A stretch of 64,000 bases of DNA from Thraustochytrium sp. TN22 (Eukaryota > Sar > Bigyra > Thraustochytrida > Thraustochytriidae). Position 1 is the stretch's first letter. Each line of letters starts with the position of its first letter. The translations under genes were made by a program, and so were the position numbers. The notes beneath the pieces were generated by a model. That model was not told the DNA's origin. It made no database searches and saw only the letters and a program-made list of their open reading frames with translations. Shown here piece by piece: positions 37,900-46,148 of the stretch. Location of the stretch: contig JABLUY010000042.1 of assembly GCA_013306675.1 (NCBI GenBank), forward strand, positions 62,001 to 126,000, given 5' to 3'.

Positions 37900-39990
37900 A
37901 TGAGCGCGAGCCCGGGCCCGCCGCGGCGCGAGGGCGCGCGGCTGCGCACGTGGAGCAGCGGCGCAGCGCGGCGCGGCGGCGCCGCTGGCGGCGAAGGCGG
38001 CGAGGGCGGCGGCGGCGGCGATGCGGCAGAGGGCGCCGCAGGCGCGCAGGCGCGGCTGCTGCTCTCGCACGGGCAGCGCGGGGACGCGGAGACGGCCGAG
38101 GTGGAAGCGGCCAAGGACCACGCGGTGGACTCGATGATTGAGGACAACGCGTACGAGCGTATCATCCTGCACACGCCCGACACGACGCGCGAGATCGTCA
38201 AGGAGATGGTGCTGGACAAGTACGTGCAGGACCTGGACGAGGGCAGCACGGCCGCTGTGGACGGCGAGGACGCAGGGCGCATGGAGTCCGAGACCGGCCT
38301 GCAGCGCACTGTGTCGCACCCGAACCTGGGCCGCATGCTGTACCCGGAGGTGGCGCAGGCGTCGGAGCTCAACGTGCCGGGCGGTTTCCGGCGCGAGTAC
38401 GTGCTGACAGAGCGGCAGGCGTCCATGGGACCGGACGAGGTGCATGAGATCCCGCCGGCGGTGCAGATGAGCTTCTTGGAGTCGCTCATGAGCAGCAACT
38501 CGGCCGTCCTGTACGCCTGGGTGGACGACGGCCTGAACTCGGATTCGGAGGACGAGGACGACAGTGACACGGAGACGGCGAGCGGGCCCGACTCGCGCAC
38601 GCGGTACCAGATGGTCTTCAGCTCGTACAACCGGCGCTCGCTGGCGCGCCGCAACTCGGACTTCCAGAATGACGCCGCCACCAAGTCCGGCAACCGCAAG
38701 ACGCTCTTCACCATCATCAAGTGCTTTGTGGCCACGGGCGTGCTTTTCCTTCCCAACGCCTTCAAAACCGCAGGCCTCGTAGCTGGCATCGTCACCATGC
38801 TGGCCGTGGGCGCCATGAGCCTCTACGGCATCCTCTTGCTCATCGCGACGCGCGAGCGCGTCGAGGAGGGCGTCGTGGGCCAGCCCACGCCGTCCACGCC
38901 GCTGCTGTCCCAGGCCGCCAACGCCGCGGTTACCGACGCGCTCTTCCCGCGCCGTCCGGTCTCCATCGGCACGTACGCGCACCTGGGCGGCGCCATCCTG
39001 GGCAAGGCCGGCAAGCGCCTGGTCGAAACCTCCATTCTCTTCTCACAGATTGGCTTCTGCTGCGTCTACGTGAGCTTTTCCGGCAACACGCTAGCGCAGG
39101 CTGCGGCGGCCTGGGCCGCCGAGTCCCAGCCCGTTGACGTGCCGCCGGCGCTCCCCCTCGAGGTGTACATGGCGCTGGTCGTGCCGGTCATCATCCCGCT
39201 CACGCTCATTCGCCACCTCAAGCACTTTGCCGTGCCCAACCTCATCGCCAACATCTTCGTCGCCATCTCGCTCACCTACATCTTCGTGCAGGCCGTCGTC
39301 TCTATTGCGGCGCGCTCCGTGCACACCGACTGGACCTGCGACCCGGCCGACCCCATCTCGGCCTGCTTTTGGATCAACTCATCCACCTACACCATCTTTC
39401 TCGGCTCCAGCGTCTACGTCTTTGAGGGCATCTCGCTCGTCATTCCCATCCAGAACAGCATGCGCCACCGCGAGGACCTGCCTGGCATGATGATCGGCGT
39501 TGTCACCGTCGTCTCGGTGCTCTTCGCCGCCTTCGGCGGCCTCAACTTCTACGCCTACGGTGCCTCCACCAAGCCCATCATCATCGACAACCTCCCGCGC
39601 GAGGGCAAGATCGCCGTGTCCGCGCTCTTCATCGCCGTCGCCGTCTTCATGTTCCCGCTCATGGTCTTCCCTGCTGCGCGCATCATCGAGAAGCGCCTCT
39701 TCAAGAAGCTGCGCCGCTCCGGCTACAAGTGGCAGAAGAACGCCATTCGCGCCTCCATCGTCATCTTCTGCCTCGTCGTTTCCATCGGCGCCGGCGAGAA
39801 AGTCGACAAGCTCGTCGCCGTCATTGGCGGCCTCTTTTGCGTCCCGCTCGCCCTCGTCTACCCGCCGCTGCTCTACTTGCGCAGCGGCGCAGCACCCTCC
39901 TTCTTCCACCGCGTGGGCGCCTCGCTTCTCTTCACTCTTGGCTCCCTCGCGGCCGTCCTCTCTTCCATCACGGCCATTGCCAACTTTTAA
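37900..39990 (+). CDS. Amino acid/auxin permease family transporter (AAAP, SLC36/AVT-like)
   Basis: A 696-residue integral membrane protein. The first 267 residues are disordered and acidic, with an SDSEDEDDSDTE run. The family's TM1 signature then appears near residue 268 (FTIIKCFVATGVLFLPNAF), followed by about ten more hydrophobic helices ending SITAIANF. The family carries amino acids with protons, often across vacuolar or lysosomal membranes; substrate and membrane cannot be read here. ATG 37900 (MSASPGPPRREG) is chosen since the open frame before it is repetitive leader. The soluble N-terminus is long for SLC36 but common in vacuolar AVT-type members. Confidence 0.88.
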   Translation: MSASPGPPRREGARLRTWSSGAARRGGAAGGEGGEGGGGGDAAEGAAGAQARLLLSHGQRGDAETAEVEAAKDHAVDSMIEDNAYERIILHTPDTTREIVKEMVLDKYVQDLDEGSTAAVDGEDAGRMESETGLQRTVSHPNLGRMLYPEVAQASELNVPGGFRREYVLTERQASMGPDEVHEIPPAVQMSFLESLMSSNSAVLYAWVDDGLNSDSEDEDDSDTETASGPDSRTRYQMVFSSYNRRSLARRNSDFQNDAATKSGNRKTLFTIIKCFVATGVLFLPNAFKTAGLVAGIVTMLAVGAMSLYGILLLIATRERVEEGVVGQPTPSTPLLSQAANAAVTDALFPRRPVSIGTYAHLGGAILGKAGKRLVETSILFSQIGFCCVYVSFSGNTLAQAAAAWAAESQPVDVPPALPLEVYMALVVPVIIPLTLIRHLKHFAVPNLIANIFVAISLTYIFVQAVVSIAARSVHTDWTCDPADPISACFWINSSTYTIFLGSSVYVFEGISLVIPIQNSMRHREDLPGMMIGVVTVVSVLFAAFGGLNFYAYGASTKPIIIDNLPREGKIAVSALFIAVAVFMFPLMVFPAARIIEKRLFKKLRRSGYKWQKNAIRASIVIFCLVVSIGAGEKVDKLVAVIGGLFCVPLALVYPPLLYLRSGAAPSFFHRVGASLLFTLGSLAAVLSSITAIANF

Positions 39991-40642
39991 TTTATCAAGT
40001 GGCAGTCAGGTGTATCCCACTCCAGTGGAGAAGGTGGATGGCATTTGTTTTGAAGACAACGACCGTGACGCTAACCAAGGTGACGATACCCGTGACGAGA
40101 CGACGACGACGACGAAGAAGAAGAAGACGAAGAAGGGAAAAGAATTCTTCTGACAGTGAACGCACACACTCGTACATCACGATGGCCATCCATCCCAATG
40201 TGATCTGATCAACCTAGCGCTGCGCTCGTCCCGGCTGGCCCAGGCCCCGCCAAGCGACAGACCGCGTCCAGCGGTAGCGGTCATGGTGCAACCACCTGGT
40301 GCCAAGCACAAGCCAAAGCAAGGAAGAGAGTCAAACCGCAAGCCAAGCTTCCTCTTCGCCTCTCCAGGTCTTTTGGAACTCATGATTCCATCTTTTCTTT
40401 CGCCGAGCTCTTGGCCTTCGCCGAGTCGGGTCGTTCGTTCGATCACCTGGCTGGGCCTACTGGGGGACAGGGGAGCGCCGTCTCGGCGAGCGACCCGTGC
40501 AAGGGGCGGCCATTGACAGGCGGGGAGCGCGAGCGGCAAGTCCGAGACGGCGGCGCGCGCGCGCGAGCGAGGGGACGGAGGAGCGGCGCGCGGCGCGGCG
40601 GCGGCGCGGCAGGGCGCGGCCAGAGGCACGGCGAGGCGAACC
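39991..40642. other. Spacer between transporter and UTP11, with an exon-like stretch
   Basis: About 650 bases. 40010-40153 follows a CAG and reads as 47 coding-like codons (VYPTPVEKVDG to KKGKEFF) ending in a TGA that is also the start of TGACAGTGA (40151-40159). This could be an alternative last exon of the transporter or of an unseen transcript. I call no separate gene. The rest is unremarkable, with GCGA/GCGC-rich DNA just before UTP11. Confidence 0.35.
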
Positions 40643-41542
40643 ATGTCGTCGCTTCGCAATGCCGTGAAGCGGCGCACTCACAAGGAGCGCGGGCAGCTGG
40701 GGCGGCGCAAGAAGCTGGGTTTCCTGGAGAAGCACAAGGACTACAAGGAGCGCGCCAATGACTACCACCGCAAGGAGCGGCGGCTTCGCGCGCTGCACCA
40801 GCGCGCCGAGTTCCGTAACCCGGAGGAGTTCTACTTCAAGATGGTCAACACGCGGACAAAGGAGGGCGTGCACCAGGTCGAGCACGAGAGCACGGACGAG
40901 GACGTCATCAAACTCATTCGTTCGCAGAACGTCTCGTACTTGCGTCTCCGCGACGAGATCGAGACGAGTCAGATCCGCAAGCTCCGTGACAGGCTGCACT
41001 TCTTGGGCGGCGAGGCTGACGGTGGCGCGCCCAAGCCGTTGCCCAACACGCACACCATCTTTCTGGAGAGCGATGATGAGCAGGACGATGACGAGCAGGA
41101 TGGCGAAAAGACTGGCGCGGGCCGCAAGGCCGCCGCCGCCAGGGGCAAGAAGCGCAAGGCCCAGGCGAGCGGCCGGGACGATCCACTGGCGCCTGTGCAA
41201 AAGGCGGCGCGCGCCATTGCCAACTTCGACAAGGCCAAGTTCTTTGACACCTCCGAGGCCTTTGCGGACCGCGCCTTCAATCGGCCGACCATGCAGCAGC
41301 TGCGTGAGGGGCAGCTGATTGTGAGCGGCGACAAGGCCGCTGTCCGCGCCGCGGCGCAGGAGCGCCGCAAGGCGTACGAGGAGCTCGAGCAGCGCCTGGA
41401 TCGTCGCGACAAGATCCGCCAGGCCATCTCCCACATGGAGACGTACCAGAAGCTCTCGGGCAAGGGCCGCCGCATGAAGATTGCCGACGCTGAGGAGGGA
41501 CGTCCTGCTGTGTACAAATGGAAGCCGGAGCGCAAGCGCTAA
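40643..41542 (+). CDS. UTP11: U3 snoRNP-associated protein UTP11
   Basis: A 299-residue nucleolar component of the small-subunit processome, required for 18S rRNA maturation. The N-terminus is diagnostic: SSLRNAVKRRTHKERGQ, LGFLEKHKDYKERANDYH, and then FRNPEEFYFKMVNTRTKEGVH. The middle holds an acidic stretch (ESDDEQDDDEQD) and the C-terminus is basic, rich in ARG/LYS, ending YKWKPERKR. It is slightly longer than the yeast protein. ATG 40643 is the only sensible start. A GTAAGT sits a few bases past the stop codon, so a 3'-UTR intron is possible. Confidence 0.95.
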   Translation: MSSLRNAVKRRTHKERGQLGRRKKLGFLEKHKDYKERANDYHRKERRLRALHQRAEFRNPEEFYFKMVNTRTKEGVHQVEHESTDEDVIKLIRSQNVSYLRLRDEIETSQIRKLRDRLHFLGGEADGGAPKPLPNTHTIFLESDDEQDDDEQDGEKTGAGRKAAAARGKKRKAQASGRDDPLAPVQKAARAIANFDKAKFFDTSEAFADRAFNRPTMQQLREGQLIVSGDKAAVRAAAQERRKAYEELEQRLDRRDKIRQAISHMETYQKLSGKGRRMKIADAEEGRPAVYKWKPERKR

Positions 41543-41801
41543 CTGTAAGTAGCGGATAACTTGCAAGGAATGAGACGCGCCTCTGTTGTTGGCGATGGTT
41601 AGTTAGATTGGTGGCCCCAAATGGAAAAGGAACGTCATTGACAGTGAATAGACGGTGAGATTTCTTCGAAGTGGTGTCAGTAAAGCGGATGGCGGCAGCG
41701 GCAGCGGCAGCGGCAGCAGCAGCAGCAGAGGCCCAACCCGAGCCTTCGAGCCCCCGCGCCGCGCTGCGACGCGACGCGACTGGACTGCGAGTCGAGCTTG
41801 C

Positions 41802-42458
41802 TTACTCGAACGGCAGCTTGTCGATAGTAAAGTCCTTGCGGTCGAGCGCCGCCTGGTAAGCGACCCACTCGTGGAAGAGGATCATGCCGCCGTTGTTGCG
41901 GTCGAGGCTGTGGAAGAGGATGGTGGCGCCTTCGTCGGTGAGCTCGCGGCCGAAGATCTCCTTGCTGTGACGCTTCATCTCGTCGAAGGAGATGCGGCGG
42001 TCGCCGTCGTCGTCGATGCCCTCAAACTTCTCCCAGAGCTTGGTGAAGTAGTCCAGGTAGCCAAAGAAGTCCTTGAACTCGTACTTGGAAATGAAGCCGT
42101 TCTTGTTGCGGTCGATCGCGTGGTAAGCACGCATGATGGCCGGCTTGTTGTCATACTCGGGGAAGTTCTCCACGATCATCTTGTCGAGCTCTGCGAGCGA
42201 GGTGAAATTGTTGCCGTTGTAGTCGCACAGCTTCCACAGCTCCTCGAGCTTGTCCTGCGGCGGCGGGTACTCGATCTTGCCCACGGACATCTCGCGCCGC
42301 TTCACACCCACGAAGTGCTGCGCCTGCCGGAGCATCTCAGCGATGGCCTCACGCTGCTCGCCATCGTTGAAGTCCCACGCCTCGGCCAACGTCTGCTTGA
42401 AGCCCTCCACGTCCGTGGAATCCAGCTTGCCGCCCTGCGCGGAGGCGCCGGCGCCCAT
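41802..42458 (-). CDS. EF-hand calcium-binding protein, calflagin-like, predicted N-myristoylated
   Basis: 218 residues with four EF-hand loops: DYNGNNFTSLAE, DRNKNGFISKYE, DDDGDRRISFDE and DRNNGGMILFHE. The second and third look able to bind calcium; the first and last have weaker loop chemistry (Thr/Ser and Gly/Met at key positions). Starting at 42458 the protein begins MGAGASAQ, a good N-myristoylation signal. The spacing of the last two hands and the following helix resemble the flagellar calcium-binding (calflagin) group. It may be a membrane-attached calcium sensor, possibly a flagellar one, and it is a plausible UNC119 client; both ideas are inference. The longer frame upstream of 42458 would bury the myristoylation site. 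Confidence 0.85.
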   Translation of the reverse strand: MGAGASAQGGKLDSTDVEGFKQTLAEAWDFNDGEQREAIAEMLRQAQHFVGVKRREMSVGKIEYPPPQDKLEELWKLCDYNGNNFTSLAELDKMIVENFPEYDNKPAIMRAYHAIDRNKNGFISKYEFKDFFGYLDYFTKLWEKFEGIDDDGDRRISFDEMKRHSKEIFGRELTDEGATILFHSLDRNNGGMILFHEWVAYQAALDRKDFTIDKLPFE

Positions 42459-43397
42459 TCTCCTCTTCGGGCGAGCGAGTCCTTCTCGGGCGCGCACGCT
42501 GTGCTTGTGCCTGTGCCTGAGCTTGCTTGCTCTCCTTGGTCTTTACGTCTCTGCCGCTGCTACTGCTGCCAGCTCCCTCTAGCTAACTAGAGTCTTGCAT
42601 ACTCTAGCGACGCGGACTCGCCAAAACAACTGGAAGGCCGCAGGCTGGCTGCCCGTTACGCTCCGTTTTTCCAGGTCAGGCTGGCGCAAAGTGGGTTGGC
42701 TCGTTGGCTCAGGCTCAGGCTAAGTAAGTGTGCTTTTAGTAGCCAGGCCGGTTCCGGGGATGCGAGGTTCACTTCTTTCTTTCACCGGCACTCACGCGTC
42801 CAACTGAGAGCTTCTTCCTGCGTGCGATGCGCACGACGTGACCACCACGCTCGATTCCGGTCACTCTCTTCCTCTTGCCGCCGCGCCACACTCCGCCGAC
42901 GTGCATCGCGGACACGAAGCATTGCGCTCAACGCCCATCTCGACGGCGAACCGTTGATCTCGAGTGACCCCGATCCGGACTGTTTCCTGTGCTAGCTAGC
43001 TAGCTAGAACTTTGCGTCGGCATTGCTCATGCTTGCTCATCGACTGTGAATGTCGGTACGCCTTCCGAGGCCGCGGCGAACCCGGCTGCTCCGCGCGCGG
43101 CGCGCCGTCGACGTGCGCCCGGTTCGGTATCGATCGAGCAGCTCGCGCTTCTGATCCAAGCTGCGCTGGTGCCACCGCGGCGGGCTTCGCGACAGCAGCG
43201 CAGGCACGCACCGTGACGAGTCGCTGAAAAGTCGCTGTGAAGCATGTGAAGCAAGGCGGCTAGCGAGCTAGTAGCGAGCTAGAGCATCGCAAGCTCGCGC
43301 AGCAGCCAGGCTGACTCGGGCTCTGCGGCGCCGCGGCCGAGAGCATCGAATCCCTCGAGTTCGGGTTCCGGGATCTGCGACGTTCACCATGCTCGAG

Positions 43398-43422
43398 TTC
43401 AAATTCAAATTCAAATTCAAAC
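43398..43422. repeat. (AAATTC)4 microsatellite
   Basis: Four tandem AAATTC units in the 5' region of the 7TM receptor gene; an AT-rich island in very GC-rich DNA. Confidence 0.85.
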
Positions 43423-43580
43423 GGCGCGCGGCGGGCCTGCGCGCAAACGGAGAGCGAGCGAGCAAACCAGGAAGCGGCGGCCCCAGGCGAGGCCGCGCGG
43501 CGCGGTGCCGCGCGGCGCTGCGCGTCGGAGCGAGCGAGGCGGCGGCGCGCGCGAGCCTGTCTGTCCTCACGCCGGCGGGC

Positions 43581-43607
43581 GGAGGGAGGGAGGGAGGGAG
43601 GGAGGGA
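43581..43607 (+). repeat. GGGA tandem repeat in a 5' leader
   Basis: Six or seven GGGA units about 200 bases upstream of the 7TM receptor start codon. The same unit precedes the WW/ankyrin gene (60217-60242) and the PHAX-domain gene (56682-56700, minus sense). Confidence 0.8.
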
Positions 43608-43806
43608 CCCAGTTCGGCGACGCTCGACGCGGTGCGAAGCAGGCAGCTCGCTCGCAGGCAGGCGGGCGGGCAGGCAGGCAGCAGGCAGGCGGCGAGAGCA
43701 CGGCCGCGCGCGCGTGCGCCGCGTGCGACGCGGCAGGGGCAGACCCGGAGGAGGGGCGGCGGGCGCAGCGGCGCACTCGCCGGACGGCCCAGCGGGACGA
43801 GCAGAA

Positions 43807-44889
43807 ATGAGCGCCACGGACCTGGTCGTGTGCGATGAGGCAGCGCGAGAGGCAGGCACGCCGGAGCTCAATGCGTACGGGGCGGCGGCCTTCGCGCTGA
43901 CGTGCGTGAGCCTGTGCGGGTGCGCGGCGTGGACTTGCGTGCTGGTGTGGCTGCGCAAGACGCCAGTGATGCAGATCTCACAGTGGCAGATGCTCCTGGG
44001 CTACGTGCTCAGCTTTGCGGCCATGAACTGCTCTGCGCTCGTGCGGACCTTCAACTCGTACGCGCCATTTTACGACGGGCTCTGCGTCGCCTGGGAGTGG
44101 CTGGCGCACGTCCCGCTCTCCTTCGTGCTGGCCGTGCTAACCGCCAAGGAGTACCGCACTTGGCAATTGCGCTTGCGCACGCGCCGCCTGCAGCGCACCA
44201 ACCTGCCTCTGCCGCACCTCATCATGTACCTCCTAGCGAGTATCAGCGTGAGCGGAGTCATCCTAGCAGCTTGGACCGCCACGGCGCCGCCCTCCATCGA
44301 CCCCTGCGCCAACTATGAGTGCTCATACAACAGCACGGCCGGCTTCTGGACGCTCGTGGGCTTCCAGGCGCTTCAGCTCACGCTGCTGCTCGTGGTCGCC
44401 TATCGGGACTTCAACCAGGGCAAAGTGGGCGGTGAAGGCGTGGGCATTTTCGTCAACGCGTTCTGCATGCTGGCCTACTTTGGAATGGTGCTCGGCGCCA
44501 CCATCCACAACCCGAGCGGCAGCACCTCGGACGCGCTCAACACATCCAATGCCAAGGAGGCCTTTATGAACGCCATCACACTCTTCTTCGCCACCACCGC
44601 CTCGCTCGCCAGCATATTTTACCCGAAGCTGCGCTACCGCAAGCTGTCGCGCGATGAGGTCCTCGTGCTGTTCATGCAACCCTCTAGCAGCTTCACGTCG
44701 CCTGCATCTGCCATCAGGCGCCTCGCGCAGAAGAAGCAGGCCTCGGGACGCCAGGCCTCCAGCGAAAGCGAGGAGGGCCCTACCCCGGGTCGGCCTGACG
44801 CGTCGCCACAAGCCTCCTCCACGGAGGCAGCGCAAGTTGCCTCCCAAGACCTCACACGCAAGCAGGAGAACGTGCTTGCTCAGGTCTGA
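43807..44889 (+). CDS. Seven-transmembrane protein, class C GPCR-like (7tm_3)
   Basis: A 360-residue membrane protein with seven hydrophobic helices at about 22-46, 57-79, 90-113, 138-161, 180-202, 215-236 and 254-276. The loop after helix 7 (IFYPKLRYRKL) matches the family C end found in GABA-B and glutamate receptors. Two extracellular cysteines with an N-glycosylation site (CANYECSYNST) lie between helices 4 and 5. The N-terminus before helix 1 is only about 20 residues, so there is no Venus-flytrap ligand domain. The tail is Ser/Gln-rich. It may act as an orphan receptor or membrane subunit. ATG 43807 is clear. Confidence 0.8.
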   Translation: MSATDLVVCDEAAREAGTPELNAYGAAAFALTCVSLCGCAAWTCVLVWLRKTPVMQISQWQMLLGYVLSFAAMNCSALVRTFNSYAPFYDGLCVAWEWLAHVPLSFVLAVLTAKEYRTWQLRLRTRRLQRTNLPLPHLIMYLLASISVSGVILAAWTATAPPSIDPCANYECSYNSTAGFWTLVGFQALQLTLLLVVAYRDFNQGKVGGEGVGIFVNAFCMLAYFGMVLGATIHNPSGSTSDALNTSNAKEAFMNAITLFFATTASLASIFYPKLRYRKLSRDEVLVLFMQPSSSFTSPASAIRRLAQKKQASGRQASSESEEGPTPGRPDASPQASSTEAAQVASQDLTRKQENVLAQV

Positions 44890-44927
44890 TGGCATCGCAT
44901 CAGTGCTTGCTCAGGTCTGATGGCATC
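44872..44927 (+). repeat. 25-base direct repeat across the receptor stop codon
   Basis: A 25-base sequence (GTGCTTGCTCAGGTCTGATG and the next five bases) occurs at 44872-44896 and again, exact, at 44903-44927. The first copy holds the stop codon; the second lies in the 3' flank. Confidence 0.9.
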
Positions 44928-45113
44928 CGATGCGATGCCGCCCAAATACACATGCTCGCTTGCCCCTCCATCTCTGTTCTGCCAAAATGCTGTTTGTAAG
45001 CTTGTTTGCCTGCAAGTAATTTGCTTGTTGTGTTGGTTTGTTCAAAACGCCACCGCGCCCGTCACCTACGACGACGTACGTGGTGCGTGTGAATGAAGAT
45101 CATACAGTCACAT

Positions 45114-45977
45114 TCAAAGCTCCGCCGGGACCGCGTCGACGATGAGCTTGCAGAGGTCTGTCGCGCGCTCCGCGGCGAGGGCAACGAGGCGTGCGAGCTG
45201 CATGGGGTCGAGCGCCGGGGAGCCGAACTTGTGCAGGCCGCAAATCTCGCGGTGCGCGTTGACGATGACGGTGAGACGGCCGTCCTGCGCCAGCTCCTCG
45301 CGGTCCGTCGGGTCGAGCAGAAAGAAGCGGTCCTCGTCGGAGTCGCTCTCGGGCGGCTTGAAGAGCGCAAAGGAGACACAGACCGGCGTATGGTGGACGG
45401 CCAGGGGCACAGGCTCGCGCTCCTCGAGGCTAAAGACGCGCACGGACTCGCCCACTACGGACACGTCCGGGCGGCGGTAGTGCGCGAGCGCCGCGAAGGC
45501 AGCCAGGCAGGCGCAGTCGACGATGTTGCCGGCGTCGTTGATGATGCTGACGTCGACCTGCACGCACCAGACCTTGCGGCCGGCCAGAATGCAGAGGCCC
45601 TCGAGGTCGATGGCGCGCGCCTCGAGCAGCGCGCTCTCCAGAATAGCGTTCACGTGCGCGGCCTCGCGCGCCGCGGCGGCGCTGGGCCTGCCGCGCAGCG
45701 CGCCGCCCTCCCAGTCCTCGCGGCCCATGCCGGAGAGCACGACGTTGACGCGCAGCACGCCCTCGTTGGGGCGCTCTGGCGCGGGCGCGGTCGGGCTGGC
45801 GCTGGCCACCGCCAGCGCGCGCGAGTCGCCCAGCGTCGCCTCGCTCTGCGCCTGGCCGGCGCCGCGGCTGCGCGCCACGCGCACCTCGGCGTCGCGCCCC
45901 TGCCCCGCGCCGCGCCCGTCCCCGCGGTACCGCGCCAGCGACCGCACGAACGCGCGCTCCACGCCCGACTGCGCCAT
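45114..45977 (-). CDS. RRP45: Exosome subunit RRP45 (EXOSC9-type RNase PH protein)
   Basis: A 287-residue subunit of the RNase PH-like ring of the RNA exosome, which processes and degrades RNA from the 3' end. Diagnostic stretches are PERPNEGVLRVNVVLS, AILESALLEARAIDLEGLC, GRKVWCVQVDV and a second-domain LFKPPES...FLLDPTDREE. Catalytic phosphorolytic residues are not expected in this subunit. ATG 45977 (MAQSGVERAF) is chosen. The open frame upstream overlaps the divergent DusA gene and is a shadow. The gene is shorter than human EXOSC9 because the acidic C-terminal tail is missing. Confidence 0.9.
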   Translation of the reverse strand: MAQSGVERAFVRSLARYRGDGRGAGQGRDAEVRVARSRGAGQAQSEATLGDSRALAVASASPTAPAPERPNEGVLRVNVVLSGMGREDWEGGALRGRPSAAAAREAAHVNAILESALLEARAIDLEGLCILAGRKVWCVQVDVSIINDAGNIVDCACLAAFAALAHYRRPDVSVVGESVRVFSLEEREPVPLAVHHTPVCVSFALFKPPESDSDEDRFFLLDPTDREELAQDGRLTVIVNAHREICGLHKFGSPALDPMQLARLVALAAERATDLCKLIVDAVPAEL

Positions 45978-46148
45978 GCTGCCTCGCCGCCGCGCCCCGC
46001 GCCGCCGCGCCGCCGCCGCGCCGCCGCCGCGCCGCCGCGCCGCGCCGCGCGGAAGTGCTTTGGTCGCCGCAGGGCATGCGGCGCTCAGGCTGATGCGATG
46101 GTTGGCCACCACCCGCGCCGCGCGGGGCGGGGCGGCAGTCCCGAGCGC
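45978..46148. promoter_or_regulatory. Compact bidirectional promoter, RRP45 and DusA-like genes
   Basis: Only about 120-170 bases separate the start codons of these divergent RNA-processing genes. The left part is a dense GCC/CCG repeat (45985-46050). No TATA box is evident, so a GC-rich TATA-less bidirectional promoter is likely. Confidence 0.5.

Larger units (their letters stand above)
42459..43806. other. Divergent promoter region, EF-hand gene and 7TM receptor
   Basis: About 1.35 kb containing CTAG clusters (42576-42606, 42991-43007, 43258-43281), an (AAATTC)n repeat (43398-43422), a GGGA repeat (43581-43607) and a GGCA/GGCG-rich stretch (43650-43695). A near-match CGACTGTGA lies at 43041-43049. 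Many short open frames, none convincing. Confidence 0.5.

Noticed and set aside
42459-43806. Short frames between the EF-hand and 7TM genes
   Set aside because: No coding-like third positions and repeat-rich; treated as promoter DNA.
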